Numbered from the stretch's first letter, positions 53,556-62,897 are shown. The stretch is DNA of 64,000 bases from Alteromonas australica (GCF_000730385.1 NZ_CP008849.1:3968001-4032000); one strand, 5' to 3'. The notes: a model not told the origin generated them from the sequence alone. Program-made: numbers and translations.

Positions 53556-55010
53556 ATGGCTTCACTTTCAGATTTATCGTTACTCACGACCCAGGCTTAC
53601 CTGAACGGTGAGTGGGTAACAAAACCTCATTCCTTTGCGGTAAGTAACCCGTTCTCCAGTGAAGTAATAGCCGAGGTTAGCGATTGTGATGAACACGACG
53701 CTGCCTCGGCCGTTGCTTGTGCCAAAGCGGCCTTCCCTGCTTGGGCAGCCACCCCTGCAATAGAACGCAGCAAGTTACTGAAACAATGGTATGCACTGAT
53801 TATTGAGAATCAGGCTGAACTTGGCAAAATATTAACCTTGGAACAGGGTAAACCGCTAAAAGAAGCGGTGGGCGAAATTGCCTACGGCGCGTCGTTTATT
53901 GAGTGGTTCGCAGAAGAAGCTCGACGCTTATATGGAGATACCATTCCCGCGCCGAGCCAAACTAAGCGTATTTTAGTGATAAAGCAGCCTGTGGGTGTGG
54001 TCACCGCAATTACGCCATGGAATTTCCCTAATGCCATGATTGCTCGAAAAGCCGCTGCGGCATTGGCGGCAGGTTGCACATTTGTGGTTCGCCCAGCAGC
54101 GGAAACACCCCTTTCAGCCCTTGCGTTAGCCATACTGGCAGAACAAGCAGGCATACCTAAAGGGGTTTTTAACGTATTACCTAGCTCAAACGCCGCGGCC
54201 ATTGGTGAAGTACTGACTCAGCACCCTGATGTGGCTAAATTCTCATTCACCGGGTCCACCCGGGTTGGCAAACTGCTCACCAAACAGTGCGCTGACTCGG
54301 TAAAACGGGTGTCGATGGAACTGGGTGGCAATGCGCCTTTTATTGTCTTTGAAGATGCCGATCTAGACGCCGCAGCCACTGGACTGATTCAATCTAAATA
54401 CCGTAACGCTGGGCAAACCTGTGTGTGCACAAATCGTATTTTAGTACACGAAGCCGTGCACGATGAATTTGTGTCTATTTACCAAGACAAAGTGGCGCGT
54501 CTGACGCTGGGTAATGGCCTCGATGAAAACACAGATATTGGTCCTATGATCCATCCGCAAGCCAGCCAAAATGTGCATAACATGGTGAAAGACGCGCTAT
54601 ATAAAGGGGCTACATTGCTACTCGGCGGCACCCCGGCCACTGAAAACAATATTTACCCTCCCACCCTATTAACTCATGTCACGCCAGAGATGCGGGTTTT
54701 TCGTGAGGAAATCTTTGGCCCCGTGTCACCTGTGGTGAAGTTTTCTCACGAAGCCGACGCGATTGCCATGGCAAACGATACCGAATATGGCTTAGCCGCT
54801 TACTTCTATTCCCGAGACATTGGCCGTGTATGGCGAGTCTCAGAAGCGCTTGAATACGGCATGGTGGGCATCAATGAGGGACTAATTTCTGATACTGCCG
54901 CCCCTTTTGGTGGGGTAAAACAGTCTGGTACCGGGCGTGAAGGTTCTCACTATGGTTTAAACGACTACATCAATATCAAATATTTATGCATGGGGGGAAT
55001 TGGGCAATGA
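53556..55010 (+). CDS. gabD: Succinate-semialdehyde dehydrogenase (GabD type)
   Basis: Oxidises succinate semialdehyde to succinate with NAD(P). The 484 residues show the ALDH motifs ITPWNFPNAMIARK (about 152-165), catalytic Glu255 in MELGGNAPF, and GQTCVCTNR with Cys289, the GabD-type double-Cys signature. The usual NADP-contacting KPA is RPAAETP here (Arg179), a conservative change. The start at 53556 follows AGGAAGG. It overlaps the GabT region, fits the end of the pathway arginine to GABA to succinate, and has the family's normal length. Confidence 0.85.
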   Translation: MASLSDLSLLTTQAYLNGEWVTKPHSFAVSNPFSSEVIAEVSDCDEHDAASAVACAKAAFPAWAATPAIERSKLLKQWYALIIENQAELGKILTLEQGKPLKEAVGEIAYGASFIEWFAEEARRLYGDTIPAPSQTKRILVIKQPVGVVTAITPWNFPNAMIARKAAAALAAGCTFVVRPAAETPLSALALAILAEQAGIPKGVFNVLPSSNAAAIGEVLTQHPDVAKFSFTGSTRVGKLLTKQCADSVKRVSMELGGNAPFIVFEDADLDAAATGLIQSKYRNAGQTCVCTNRILVHEAVHDEFVSIYQDKVARLTLGNGLDENTDIGPMIHPQASQNVHNMVKDALYKGATLLLGGTPATENNIYPPTLLTHVTPEMRVFREEIFGPVSPVVKFSHEADAIAMANDTEYGLAAYFYSRDIGRVWRVSEALEYGMVGINEGLISDTAAPFGGVKQSGTGREGSHYGLNDYINIKYLCMGGIGQ

Positions 55011-55024
55011 AGGTAGGTGAAACA

Positions 55025-56347
55025 ATGACAAAGAACAGTGCACTACAAGAAAGAAAAAACGCCGTTTTTGCACGGGGACAAGGTAATGCCTATCCCGTAT
55101 ACGTAAAAGAAGCCCGCAATGCTGAAGTATTCGACGTAGACGGCAACCGCTATATAGACTTTGCCACCGGCATTGCAGTATGTAACACCGGCCACAGCCA
55201 CCCTGAAGTGGTGAAAGCCGTGACCGAACAAGTGAGTCAATTCAGCCATACCTGTTTAATGGTAAACCCTTATGAAAGCGCGGTTGCATTGGCGGAAAAG
55301 CTCACCGCATTAGCGCCTGGGGATAGTAACAAAAAGGCCGTGTTTGTGACGACTGGCGCAGAAGCAGTAGAAAATTGCGTTAAAATTGCCCGTTGCCATA
55401 CCGGTCGTCGTGGTGTCATTGCCTTTAATGCTGGCTTTCACGGCCGTACAAATTTAACCATGGCCCTTACCGGTAAAATTGCGCCGTATAAGAAAGATTT
55501 TGGCCCCTTCCCTGCTGATATTTACCATGTCCCTTTTCCCAATGCTGTACATGATGTCAGTGAGAAAGAGGCGCTACTTAGCTTAAAAAACCTCTTTAAG
55601 GCCACCATAGCCGCAGAAGATGTCGCCGCTATAATTATCGAGCCGGTGCAAGGTGAAGGTGGCTTTTATGCTGCCCCTGCCAGCTTTTTGCAGTCGTTAC
55701 GTAAACTATGCGATGAGCATGGCATTGTCATGATTGTCGATGAAATTCAAACTGGGTTTGGCCGTACAGGAAAAATGTTCTGCTCAGAATACGCCGGTAT
55801 TGAACCCGACTTAATGACAATGGCCAAAGGTATCGCGGGAGGTTTCCCTATTGCCGCCGTTGTTGGCAAAGCGGAGATTATGGATGCCCCATTGCCTGGG
55901 GGGCTAGGCGGCACTTATGGCGGCTCTCCTGTCGCCTGCGCGGCTGCCCTCGCCGTACTTGACGTCATCGAAAAAGAACAACTTATCGACAAGGCCAATG
56001 CACTAGGCGAGCGCTTTCACACCCGATTAACCAAGCTTAAAGAGCGCTACCCGAGCTTCATCGCTGATGTCCGCCATAAAGGCGCAATGATTGCCATTGA
56101 ATTTATGTACAACGGCGACCCTCATCAGCCTAATTCGGCGCTAACACAAGCCATTATTGCTAAAGCCCAGGAATATAAACTTATTCTATTGGCCTGCGGA
56201 TTTTACGGTAACGTCATACGCTTTTTGCCTCCATTAACCATGCCTGAAGCGCTGGCAGAAGAAGGCCTCGACCAGTTTGAAGCGCTTTTGGCCAGCTTAC
56301 TAGACGATGTAGACGGCGTTGACTTTGAAGGTACACCTCAATCATGA
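55025..56347 (+). CDS. gabT: 4-aminobutyrate aminotransferase (GabT type)
   Basis: PLP enzyme of 440 residues, transferring the amino group of GABA to 2-oxoglutarate to give succinate semialdehyde. MTKNSALQERKNAVFARG aligns with the usual GabT start, so I take the ATG at 55025; an ATG at 55007 overlapping the gabD stop is the alternative. VFVTTGAEAVENCVKIA, IVDEIQTGFGRTG (Asp239) and the PLP lysine Lys268 in TMAKGIAGGFP are present. Lysine or ornithine could also be accepted by this class III fold. It lies between gabD and the ferredoxin reductase (4-base overlap). Confidence 0.83.
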   Translation: MTKNSALQERKNAVFARGQGNAYPVYVKEARNAEVFDVDGNRYIDFATGIAVCNTGHSHPEVVKAVTEQVSQFSHTCLMVNPYESAVALAEKLTALAPGDSNKKAVFVTTGAEAVENCVKIARCHTGRRGVIAFNAGFHGRTNLTMALTGKIAPYKKDFGPFPADIYHVPFPNAVHDVSEKEALLSLKNLFKATIAAEDVAAIIIEPVQGEGGFYAAPASFLQSLRKLCDEHGIVMIVDEIQTGFGRTGKMFCSEYAGIEPDLMTMAKGIAGGFPIAAVVGKAEIMDAPLPGGLGGTYGGSPVACAAALAVLDVIEKEQLIDKANALGERFHTRLTKLKERYPSFIADVRHKGAMIAIEFMYNGDPHQPNSALTQAIIAKAQEYKLILLACGFYGNVIRFLPPLTMPEALAEEGLDQFEALLASLLDDVDGVDFEGTPQS

Positions 56348-57573
56348 GCTGCATCATTATTGGAGCCAGCCATGCTGGCGTACAGGCGGCAGTGAACCTG
56401 CGAGGTCAAGGCTATGAAGGTGGGATAACCCTGATAAGCGCTGAAAAGGTACTGCCTTATCAACGCCCCCCGCTATCTAAAGCCTTTTTGCAGGACACGC
56501 TGCCTGAACAACGATTATGGTTAAGGCCTGAAGCTTTTTATCAGCAAAAGAATATCGATTTAAAGCTTAATACCCGCGTGACTGCCATAAACCGGGAACA
56601 ACAAACTGTGGTCTTGGAGAATGGCGATACCTTGCCGTATAGCCAGCTCATATTAGCCACGGGTGCCTCGGTGCGAAGGTTGAACCTTCCAGGTAGCGAG
56701 CGGAATGGTATTCACTATTTGCGTGACCATAGCGATACAAGCGGTATAAAAGCCCAATTACCTGACGTGACTAACGTGGTGGTCATTGGCGGAGGCTATA
56801 TTGGTCTTGAAGCCGCGGCATCGCTGAACAAAATGGGGAAAAATGTGACGGTATTGGTCAATACCGCCAGACCGCTTCAACATCTCACAAGCCCAGTTAT
56901 CAGCGATTACCTCTGCCGTTTACATGAGCGTAACGGCGTGACTATTGAGACAAACATACTGGCAACGGAAATCACCGGCGGTGCGCACCTTGATGGCGTC
57001 ACCTGCGACAATGGAAAACACTACCCTGCCGACATGGTAGTGGCTGGGATAGGCGTAGAACCCTGCACTGAATTGGCCGCAATGTGTGGCTTGGCGATTT
57101 CAAATGGGGTTGAGGTTAATGGGTATATGCAAACCAGTGATGAGCACATCTACGCCATAGGCGATTGTGCTAATTTTCATCACGCTATATACAATAAGCC
57201 TTTGCGTATTGAGTCTGTGCAAAATGCAACCGATCAAGCTAAAACCGTGGCGCAAGCCATCTGCAATAAAGCCTCGGCTTATACCGCGCTTCCTTGGTTT
57301 TGGTCAGATCAGTATGAAGCAAAATTACAAATTGCGGGGTTATCTACTGGCTACGATGAGGTTGTGGTTAGGCAGGAGTCAGATACCAGCCTTGCGGCTT
57401 TTTATTTTGCCAAAGAACGCCTGATTGCGGTGGATACCATTAATCAGCCTAAATCCTTTATGGTAGCCAGAAAATACCTTCCCACACTACCTAACATTGA
57501 TAAAACACTTTTGGCCGACCCCGACGTTGCCGTGAGTGATATTTTCACAGGAGCAGAAGCATGCCTAACGTAA
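56344..57573 (+). CDS. Ferredoxin reductase (FAD/NAD-dependent, rhodocoxin-reductase type)
   Basis: Electron-transfer flavoprotein of 409 residues that passes electrons from NAD(P)H to the ferredoxin next to it. Two Rossmann motifs are visible: CIIIGASHAGVQAA (about 3-16) for FAD and VVIGGGYIGLEAAASLNKMG (about 143-162) for NAD. The FAD-side GDCANF (about 269-274) and the C-terminal thioredoxin-reductase-like domain are typical. It overlaps gabT by 4 bases and the ferredoxin by 13, and with the Rieske protein forms a complete three-component oxygenase. Confidence 0.88.
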   Translation: MSCIIIGASHAGVQAAVNLRGQGYEGGITLISAEKVLPYQRPPLSKAFLQDTLPEQRLWLRPEAFYQQKNIDLKLNTRVTAINREQQTVVLENGDTLPYSQLILATGASVRRLNLPGSERNGIHYLRDHSDTSGIKAQLPDVTNVVVIGGGYIGLEAAASLNKMGKNVTVLVNTARPLQHLTSPVISDYLCRLHERNGVTIETNILATEITGGAHLDGVTCDNGKHYPADMVVAGIGVEPCTELAAMCGLAISNGVEVNGYMQTSDEHIYAIGDCANFHHAIYNKPLRIESVQNATDQAKTVAQAICNKASAYTALPWFWSDQYEAKLQIAGLSTGYDEVVVRQESDTSLAAFYFAKERLIAVDTINQPKSFMVARKYLPTLPNIDKTLLADPDVAVSDIFTGAEACLT

Positions 57574-57884
57574 CCTTTATTTTACCCGACGAAAGCGAAG
57601 TCACTGTAGAGGCATTAGCCGGCGACAGCTTAATGCAAACCGCAGTAGACAACGGCATTGAAGAGATTACTGCAGACTGTGGCGGGTGTTGCTCGTGCGC
57701 CACCTGCCATTGCTTCATTACCCCAGCGTGGCAAGGCAAAGTCAGTCCAGCCGATGACATGGAACAAGCGCTATTAGAAACCGCTATCGAAGATGTGCAA
57801 CCTAATAGTCGATTATCCTGTCAAATTACCCTTGATGACTCATTGGATGGGCTTGTGGTGAAAGTGCCACAAAGCGACTGGTGA
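57561..57884 (+). CDS. 2Fe-2S ferredoxin (adrenodoxin/putidaredoxin type)
   Basis: Soluble electron carrier of 107 residues. The cluster ligands fit C-x5-C-x2-C with Cys40, Cys46 and Cys49, plus Cys87 in RLSCQI. The helix after the cluster and the DDMEQALLETA acidic stretch match vertebrate-type ferredoxins that serve oxygenases. It overlaps the reductase gene by 13 bases and is the last plus-strand gene of the operon before a strong terminator. Extra Cys43, 44 and 51 near the cluster are unusual. Confidence 0.88.
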   Translation: MPNVTFILPDESEVTVEALAGDSLMQTAVDNGIEEITADCGGCCSCATCHCFITPAWQGKVSPADDMEQALLETAIEDVQPNSRLSCQITLDDSLDGLVVKVPQSDW

Positions 57885-57908
57885 TGATTGCGATACCGCA
57901 GCCACAAA

Positions 57909-57940
57909 AAAGGGCAAGCAGATGAACCTGCTTGCCCTTT
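57909..57940. terminator. Bidirectional terminator between the two arms of the island
   Basis: Perfect 13-base arms AAAGGGCAAGCAG and CTGCTTGCCCTTT with a 6-base loop, with T-rich ends in both directions. It lies between the ferredoxin stop and the convergent transaminase stop. Confidence 0.92.
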
Positions 57941-57958
57941 TTATTGCCATCATGACAC

Positions 57959-59137
57959 TCACACAAATTGCAGCATAAAGTTATCTATTCGCTCGCACGC
58001 TTGTGCCAACTGTTCGTCATCGACCACATAGGAAATACGAATATAGTCTGATGCACACTGCCCAAATGCGGTTGCCGGCAGCACACCAATTCGCTCTTGC
58101 TCAAACAACGCTTCTGCAAACTGCTGAGCGTTTAACCCTGTTTGACTCACATCCACAAGTAAAAACATGGAAGCTTCTGGTGGTATACAGGCGAGGTTTT
58201 CGTGTTTTTCGAAACAGGCTACCAAAGTGTCCCGCCTTCGGCGATAACTCTCACGCATGGCTTCTGAGTCCATCAGCGCTTGGCTATCAGTGAGCGCAAC
58301 ATAAGCGGCTTGTTGCACAAAGCCGGGAAGGCCATACAACATACACAACGACAAATTAGACAAATGCTTTATGAGAGTTTCAGGCCCAATAGCCCATCCT
58401 GCTCGCCATCCCGTCATAGCGTGAGACTTAGACAAACTATTGAGGGTAATTGTACGCTCAGCCATTTTATCGAAGCCCGCAATACTGACATGCTCCCCCT
58501 CAAAGACAGTTCGGCTATATACTTCATCAGACACGACCCACAAATCGTGGGAAATGGCCAAATCTGCAATATATGAAAGCTCGTCTTTATTCAACATAAC
58601 GCCGCTGGGGTTATTTGGGGTAGCAAAGAAAATAGCCCGAGTTTTCGGGGTAATCGCGGCGGCCAGCGCGTCTTTATCGAGTCTAAAGTTATTGTGCTTG
58701 TCCATAGCCACTGGCACAAGCTTGGCACCGGTTAATTGAATACACGCCTCATAGGTGACATACATAGGCTGTAAAACAATGGCTTCATCACCGGGTTGCA
58801 AAATGCAAAGTGCACTGGAAAACAGCGCGTTTTGTGCACCTGCCAGCAATATAACGTTGTCTTTTGTGACTGGCTGACCGCACTTTTGTTGGTGCTGGTT
58901 GGCAATTTCAGCCCTTAGGTTATCTCGCCCTTCTATTTCAACGTAGTGAGTGTCGCCGCCTTTAAGCCCTGCAACGGCAGCATCTATCACTGGCGTGGGC
59001 GTATCAAAGTCTGGATCGCCAATACTTAACACAATCACGCTTGAGTCTTTTTCTTTTAGCGCGGTGGCTTTAAAGTGAATATCCCAAGCATCGACAGTTT
59101 CACCCTGAATGGCCTGAGTGAGTGGCGCATAACGCAT
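57959..59137 (-). CDS. aruH: Arginine:pyruvate transaminase-like enzyme (AruH)
   Basis: PLP aminotransferase of 392 residues, fold type I, predicted to turn arginine plus pyruvate into 2-ketoarginine plus alanine. Features include IGDPDFDTPTPVI (about 39-51), FATPNNPSGV, VVSDEVYS and the PLP lysine Lys237 in NSLSKSHAMTGWR. The opening (AWDIHFKATA) and the segment LCMLYGLPGFVQQAAY resemble what I recall of Pseudomonas AruH. That and the island's aruI-like gene are why I name it, but the transaminase could use a related amino acid. It ends the minus-strand arm. Confidence 0.78.
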   Translation of the reverse strand: MRYAPLTQAIQGETVDAWDIHFKATALKEKDSSVIVLSIGDPDFDTPTPVIDAAVAGLKGGDTHYVEIEGRDNLRAEIANQHQQKCGQPVTKDNVILLAGAQNALFSSALCILQPGDEAIVLQPMYVTYEACIQLTGAKLVPVAMDKHNNFRLDKDALAAAITPKTRAIFFATPNNPSGVMLNKDELSYIADLAISHDLWVVSDEVYSRTVFEGEHVSIAGFDKMAERTITLNSLSKSHAMTGWRAGWAIGPETLIKHLSNLSLCMLYGLPGFVQQAAYVALTDSQALMDSEAMRESYRRRRDTLVACFEKHENLACIPPEASMFLLVDVSQTGLNAQQFAEALFEQERIGVLPATAFGQCASDYIRISYVVDDEQLAQACERIDNFMLQFV

Positions 59138-59209
59138 AAACTTACTTCCTACTATAGGGTTATCGCGAAGGCCACGGCAGCGAACAGTGTCACCACCATG
59201 GTGCGCGTT

Positions 59210-60631
59210 TTATTGAACAATAATGGCTTTCGTTTCAGTGTATTCGTGTAGCCCTTCTGCGCCCCACTCACGTCCATTTCCAGACTGTTTATAGCCTCCA
59301 AATGGCGCATCGGTATTAAAGTACGCACCTTGAATTAAGCACTGTCCCGCCTTTAATTTCATGGCAATAGATAACGCCTCTTCTTTGGACTTAGCATACA
59401 CCGCAGACGACAGACCATATACGGTGTCATTCGCCATCGCTATCGCGTCATCAAGGGTTTCATAAGGCATAATGCAAAGTACCGGGCCAAAAATTTCTTC
59501 TCGCGCCACCGCCATATCTGGGGTGACGTTTGAAAAAATGGTGGGCATAACATACGCCCCTTTAGCCAATGCTTCGGGAAGTGAAGTGCCACCACAAAGC
59601 AATGTTGCCCCTTCACTTATGCCGGTTTCAATGTAGCTTAGTACTCGGCCTTGCTGGGTTTTCGAGCTTAGCGGCCCCATCATGGTATCGGGATGTTGAG
59701 GGTCGCCAGGTAACCATTCGTTCGCGCGCGCAATCGCCAATTGCTCTATTTCTGGCAAGTCTGCTTTTGGCACTAACATGCGGGTTAATGCGCTACAGGT
59801 TTGCCCAGAATTTATCATGATGTCTTCAACGCCGTATTTAACGGCTGCCTCAAGATCCGCGCCCGGAGCAATGATATAGGGCGATTTTCCCCCTAACTCC
59901 TGACACACTCGCTTCACCGTAGGAGCGGCTGCTTGTGCGACTTTTATCCCCGCTTGGGTGGACCCCGTAAACGACACCATATCCACACTTGGGTGGCTGC
60001 ATAGCGCATGCCCAATGTCACTGCCAATACCTGTCACTACGTTGACAACCCCCGCTGGTACATCACATTCGTGAACGATGTCGGCCAGTATGAGATCTTG
60101 TAGCGGCGTTTGTTCCGCTGGCTTTAATACCACCGTACAGCCTGCCGCTAACGCTGGGCCAAGTTTGCCCACTAATTGAGACAACGGATAATTCCACGGG
60201 TTAATTAGCACGCACACGCCTATCGCTTCGTGTACGGTAATAAAGGTGTCGTGTTGTGTTTGCTGCTCTACCTGTGGCGCTAATGCGGCAAAGCTACGTA
60301 ATGAATCAATGGCGCCCTGCACCTGAATGTCGTCAACGAAGGCCACGGGGCAGCCCATAGTGCTCACGATAGCGTCATTGAGTTCGCTTTTACGCGCTTC
60401 CATTACGTCACAAATTTTATGTATAACGCTAGCGCGTTCTGACGCTGATGTGGCACTCCATGCGGGAAAGGCCTGCTTGGCAGCCGATACGGCGGCATCC
60501 ACCTCTTTTTCACCGGCCGCAGGTACGCTAGCCACAAGATCGCCATTGGCCGGGTTTACAACGTCAATGGTTTGTTGTGATTCAGCGCTTACCCAGCGTC
60601 CACCGATATAGAGCTTGTTATAAATCGTCAT
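59210..60631 (-). CDS. Aldehyde dehydrogenase, probably 4-guanidinobutyraldehyde oxidising
   Basis: NAD(P)-dependent enzyme of 473 residues. Visible: VLINPWNYPLSQLVGKLG (about 137-154), VLKPAEQTP, catalytic Glu in ELGGKSPYI and catalytic Cys in INSGQTCSALTR. In the arginine transaminase pathway an aldehyde dehydrogenase (KauB in Pseudomonas) converts 4-guanidinobutyraldehyde to 4-guanidinobutyrate, and this is the only unassigned one in the island. Substrate is inferred. It is followed by the transaminase after 72 bases and preceded by the carbamoylase after 11 bases, so the four minus-strand genes look like one operon. Confidence 0.8.
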   Translation of the reverse strand: MTIYNKLYIGGRWVSAESQQTIDVVNPANGDLVASVPAAGEKEVDAAVSAAKQAFPAWSATSASERASVIHKICDVMEARKSELNDAIVSTMGCPVAFVDDIQVQGAIDSLRSFAALAPQVEQQTQHDTFITVHEAIGVCVLINPWNYPLSQLVGKLGPALAAGCTVVLKPAEQTPLQDLILADIVHECDVPAGVVNVVTGIGSDIGHALCSHPSVDMVSFTGSTQAGIKVAQAAAPTVKRVCQELGGKSPYIIAPGADLEAAVKYGVEDIMINSGQTCSALTRMLVPKADLPEIEQLAIARANEWLPGDPQHPDTMMGPLSSKTQQGRVLSYIETGISEGATLLCGGTSLPEALAKGAYVMPTIFSNVTPDMAVAREEIFGPVLCIMPYETLDDAIAMANDTVYGLSSAVYAKSKEEALSIAMKLKAGQCLIQGAYFNTDAPFGGYKQSGNGREWGAEGLHEYTETKAIIVQ

Positions 60632-60642
60632 GAGGTTTTCCT

Positions 60643-61875
60643 TTATTCGGCATTGGCTAATTGCACCATAGCGCCTAAGAGCACCTGGCAGCCAGCAGTA
60701 ATGTCTTCTGGTGTGGCATTTTCTGCTTCATTGTGGCTAATTCCATTTTCACATGGAATGAATATCATAGAGGTTGGCGCCACTTTAGAGACATATACCG
60801 AGTCGTGCCCTGCGCCGGAAAACATTTCCTCATAAGGTAAACCCGCCTGTTCTGCCGCGAATCGAACAGCGTCAATACACGATGCATTAAAGGCAACTGC
60901 AGGTGAATTCCATTCATCAACAATGCTGTGCTCTACCTTGCATTGGTTGCAGATATCTTGCGCTATGCGTCTGAAAGCGGCATCCATGTTATCAAGCACC
61001 TGCTGATCGGGATGACGTAAATCGACGGTGAGGGTGACTTGCTCAGGCACCGTATTACGAGAGCCTGGGCTTGCATTAATATCGCCAAAAGTCGCTCTAG
61101 CGAGTGGGCCTGTTTCTTCCGCCAAGTGATACAATTCGCTGACGATTTTGGCGATAGCCTTCATGGGATCGCGACGTTGTTCCATCGGCGTTGGCCCGGC
61201 ATGTACGGGCTGCCCAGTAATAACCAAATCATACCAGCGCATACCTTGAACACCTTGAACCACGCCAATAGGCTTTTCAATCGCTTCAAGGATAGGGCCT
61301 TGTTCAATGTGTAACTCTAACGCCGCTTTGATGTTAAAAGGCGCACAAGGTGTGGCGCCCAAGTATCCGTGTCGCTCAAGCTCTTCTTTAATGCTGACAC
61401 CCGACTTATCTTTGCGACTCCACCCGTAGTCTAGGCTGAATTCTCCACTCCATACCCCTGAACCAACCATGGCGGGAGAAAAGCGCGCCCCTTCTTCGTT
61501 TGTCCACACCGCCACTTCTAACGGATGTAAGGTTTCTATGTTGGCATCATGCAAGGTGCGAAGCACTTCTAACCCCGCCAGTACACCATAAACACCATCG
61601 AATTTTCCGCCGGTGGGCTGCGTGTCTAAATGGCTTCCGGTCAGCACAGGAGGTAGGCTGTTATCTCTGCCTGCCTTGCGTAGAAACAAGTTACCCATTT
61701 CATCCACGCGCAAGGTACAACCAATTTCTTCACACCAGCGAATAAATAACGCGCGTCCCTGCTTGTCTTTGTCGGTAAGTGCTTGACGATTGCACCCCCC
61801 TTTTTCAGTGCCGCCTATGCGGGCCATTTCCATTAGGCTGCTCCATAAGCGCTCACCGTTTACTTGTAATGTCAT
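60643..61875 (-). CDS. N-carbamoyl amino acid hydrolase (M20 family, HyuC/AmaB-like)
   Basis: Metal-dependent enzyme of 410 residues that removes a carbamoyl group as CO2 and ammonia. Metal-ligand segments are GSHLDTQPTGGKFDG (His82, Asp93), NEEGARF (Glu127/128), LHIEQGP (about 192) and SHNEAE near the C-terminus; RNTVPEQVTLTVDLRHPD is the dimerisation-domain strand. Related enzymes act on N-carbamoyl amino acids or on beta-ureidopropionate. Next to a deiminase-like gene it would hydrolyse the ureido product; I infer 4-ureidobutyrate to GABA. Allantoate or ureidoglycolate substrates are alternatives. Confidence 0.82.
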   Translation of the reverse strand: MTLQVNGERLWSSLMEMARIGGTEKGGCNRQALTDKDKQGRALFIRWCEEIGCTLRVDEMGNLFLRKAGRDNSLPPVLTGSHLDTQPTGGKFDGVYGVLAGLEVLRTLHDANIETLHPLEVAVWTNEEGARFSPAMVGSGVWSGEFSLDYGWSRKDKSGVSIKEELERHGYLGATPCAPFNIKAALELHIEQGPILEAIEKPIGVVQGVQGMRWYDLVITGQPVHAGPTPMEQRRDPMKAIAKIVSELYHLAEETGPLARATFGDINASPGSRNTVPEQVTLTVDLRHPDQQVLDNMDAAFRRIAQDICNQCKVEHSIVDEWNSPAVAFNASCIDAVRFAAEQAGLPYEEMFSGAGHDSVYVSKVAPTSMIFIPCENGISHNEAENATPEDITAGCQVLLGAMVQLANAE

Positions 61876-61884
61876 GACTTTCTC

Positions 61885-62793
61885 CTAAGCATCGGCGCGG
61901 CTAAGGGGCTGGCACATGCAATGCACGCCACCACCACCTGAGGTAAACATAGACATGTCAGGGGCAAACACTTCCAGTCCATGCGCCTTGGCTTTACCAA
62001 CAAGCTCTTCACTGGCCTTTGGAATCAGTACTCTGTCTTTTCCAAGCGCCACAACGTTCACACCCAACTCCAGCACAGAGCGGTAAGAAATATCGATAAT
62101 CTCAATTTGTCTCGCCTTCAGCCAATCAAGTAATTCGTCTTCAACCGCCTGTGTGCATACTGCCGCCAGCTTCTCAGACAACATGGCAAATTTCACATCT
62201 AGGTGCAAAAAGTAGGGGTCGAACTGGTAGGCTTTAAATTCCCACCCTTCTTTTTCAACCCAAGACTTCATTTGATTTAACCCTGCTTCACTGGTTCGCT
62301 CGCCGGTGTAACCACATAGCACCACGCCAGGTTCTAGCACCATAAAGTCGCCCCCTTCAAATGCCCCAGCGGTTATCACATCGTATAGCGGAATGTCTTG
62401 CTGCTGATAGAAGTTAGCTACACTCACCCACTCGCCTCTTCGCCATGGGCTATACATTTGCGTAATGACAGGACCCCACGGGGTGAGTACCGAGGAATCT
62501 CTCGCATATATTTGATAAGGTAAGTGTTCATCTGCCTCAAGAATGTGAGTTTTAACACCACAATGCTGATAAACATCAAGCATCTCTTGATACTGTTGTT
62601 GGGCAACCGATTTATCAAACTGTCGGCCTAATCGCATTGAGCGACGAGACATAGCATTGCCGCTCTTCCAACTGTAGTGATCCATTGGCCCTATTAAGAC
62701 TTCTTTAAGCTCTGCATATTCAGAGTCCATACTCCAGTGGGCTAAACGCCCCGTGCCACCTTGAGGATTACGACGGTAAAAAGATTTGTTCAT
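61885..62793 (-). CDS. Arginine deiminase/DDAH superfamily enzyme
   Basis: Guanidino-modifying enzyme of 302 residues. The catalytic set is Glu146 and Asp149 (FEGGDF), His197 (LHLDV) and Cys292 (GGGGVHCMC); Arg98 in ARDSSVLTPWG fits the substrate-carboxylate site. Members hydrolyse guanidino groups to ureido groups plus ammonia or an amine, or transfer amidino groups. The ATG at 62793 has AAGAG eight bases upstream; GTG 9 bases earlier is rejected as too close. It opens the minus-strand operon with the carbamoylase 9 bases on. Substrate could be 4-guanidinobutyrate, methylarginine or arginine. Confidence 0.82.
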   Translation of the reverse strand: MNKSFYRRNPQGGTGRLAHWSMDSEYAELKEVLIGPMDHYSWKSGNAMSRRSMRLGRQFDKSVAQQQYQEMLDVYQHCGVKTHILEADEHLPYQIYARDSSVLTPWGPVITQMYSPWRRGEWVSVANFYQQQDIPLYDVITAGAFEGGDFMVLEPGVVLCGYTGERTSEAGLNQMKSWVEKEGWEFKAYQFDPYFLHLDVKFAMLSEKLAAVCTQAVEDELLDWLKARQIEIIDISYRSVLELGVNVVALGKDRVLIPKASEELVGKAKAHGLEVFAPDMSMFTSGGGGVHCMCQPLSRADA

Positions 62794-62871
62794 GGTTTTC
62801 ACTCTTAAAACATTGTGAAAACCAGTTTATGGTGACATATTAAATACACAAGCATCTATTTATTACCACAA

Positions 62872-62890
62872 TGGTCTAATAATAAGACCA
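62872..62890. promoter_or_regulatory. Probable LysR-type operator in the divergent promoter region
   Basis: TGGTCT-AATAATA-AGACCA is a perfect 6-base dyad with a T-N11-A core, ending 7 bases before the LysR start. It suits autoregulation and control of the divergent deiminase operon. Confidence 0.6.
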
Positions 62891-62897
62891 ACAAGCC

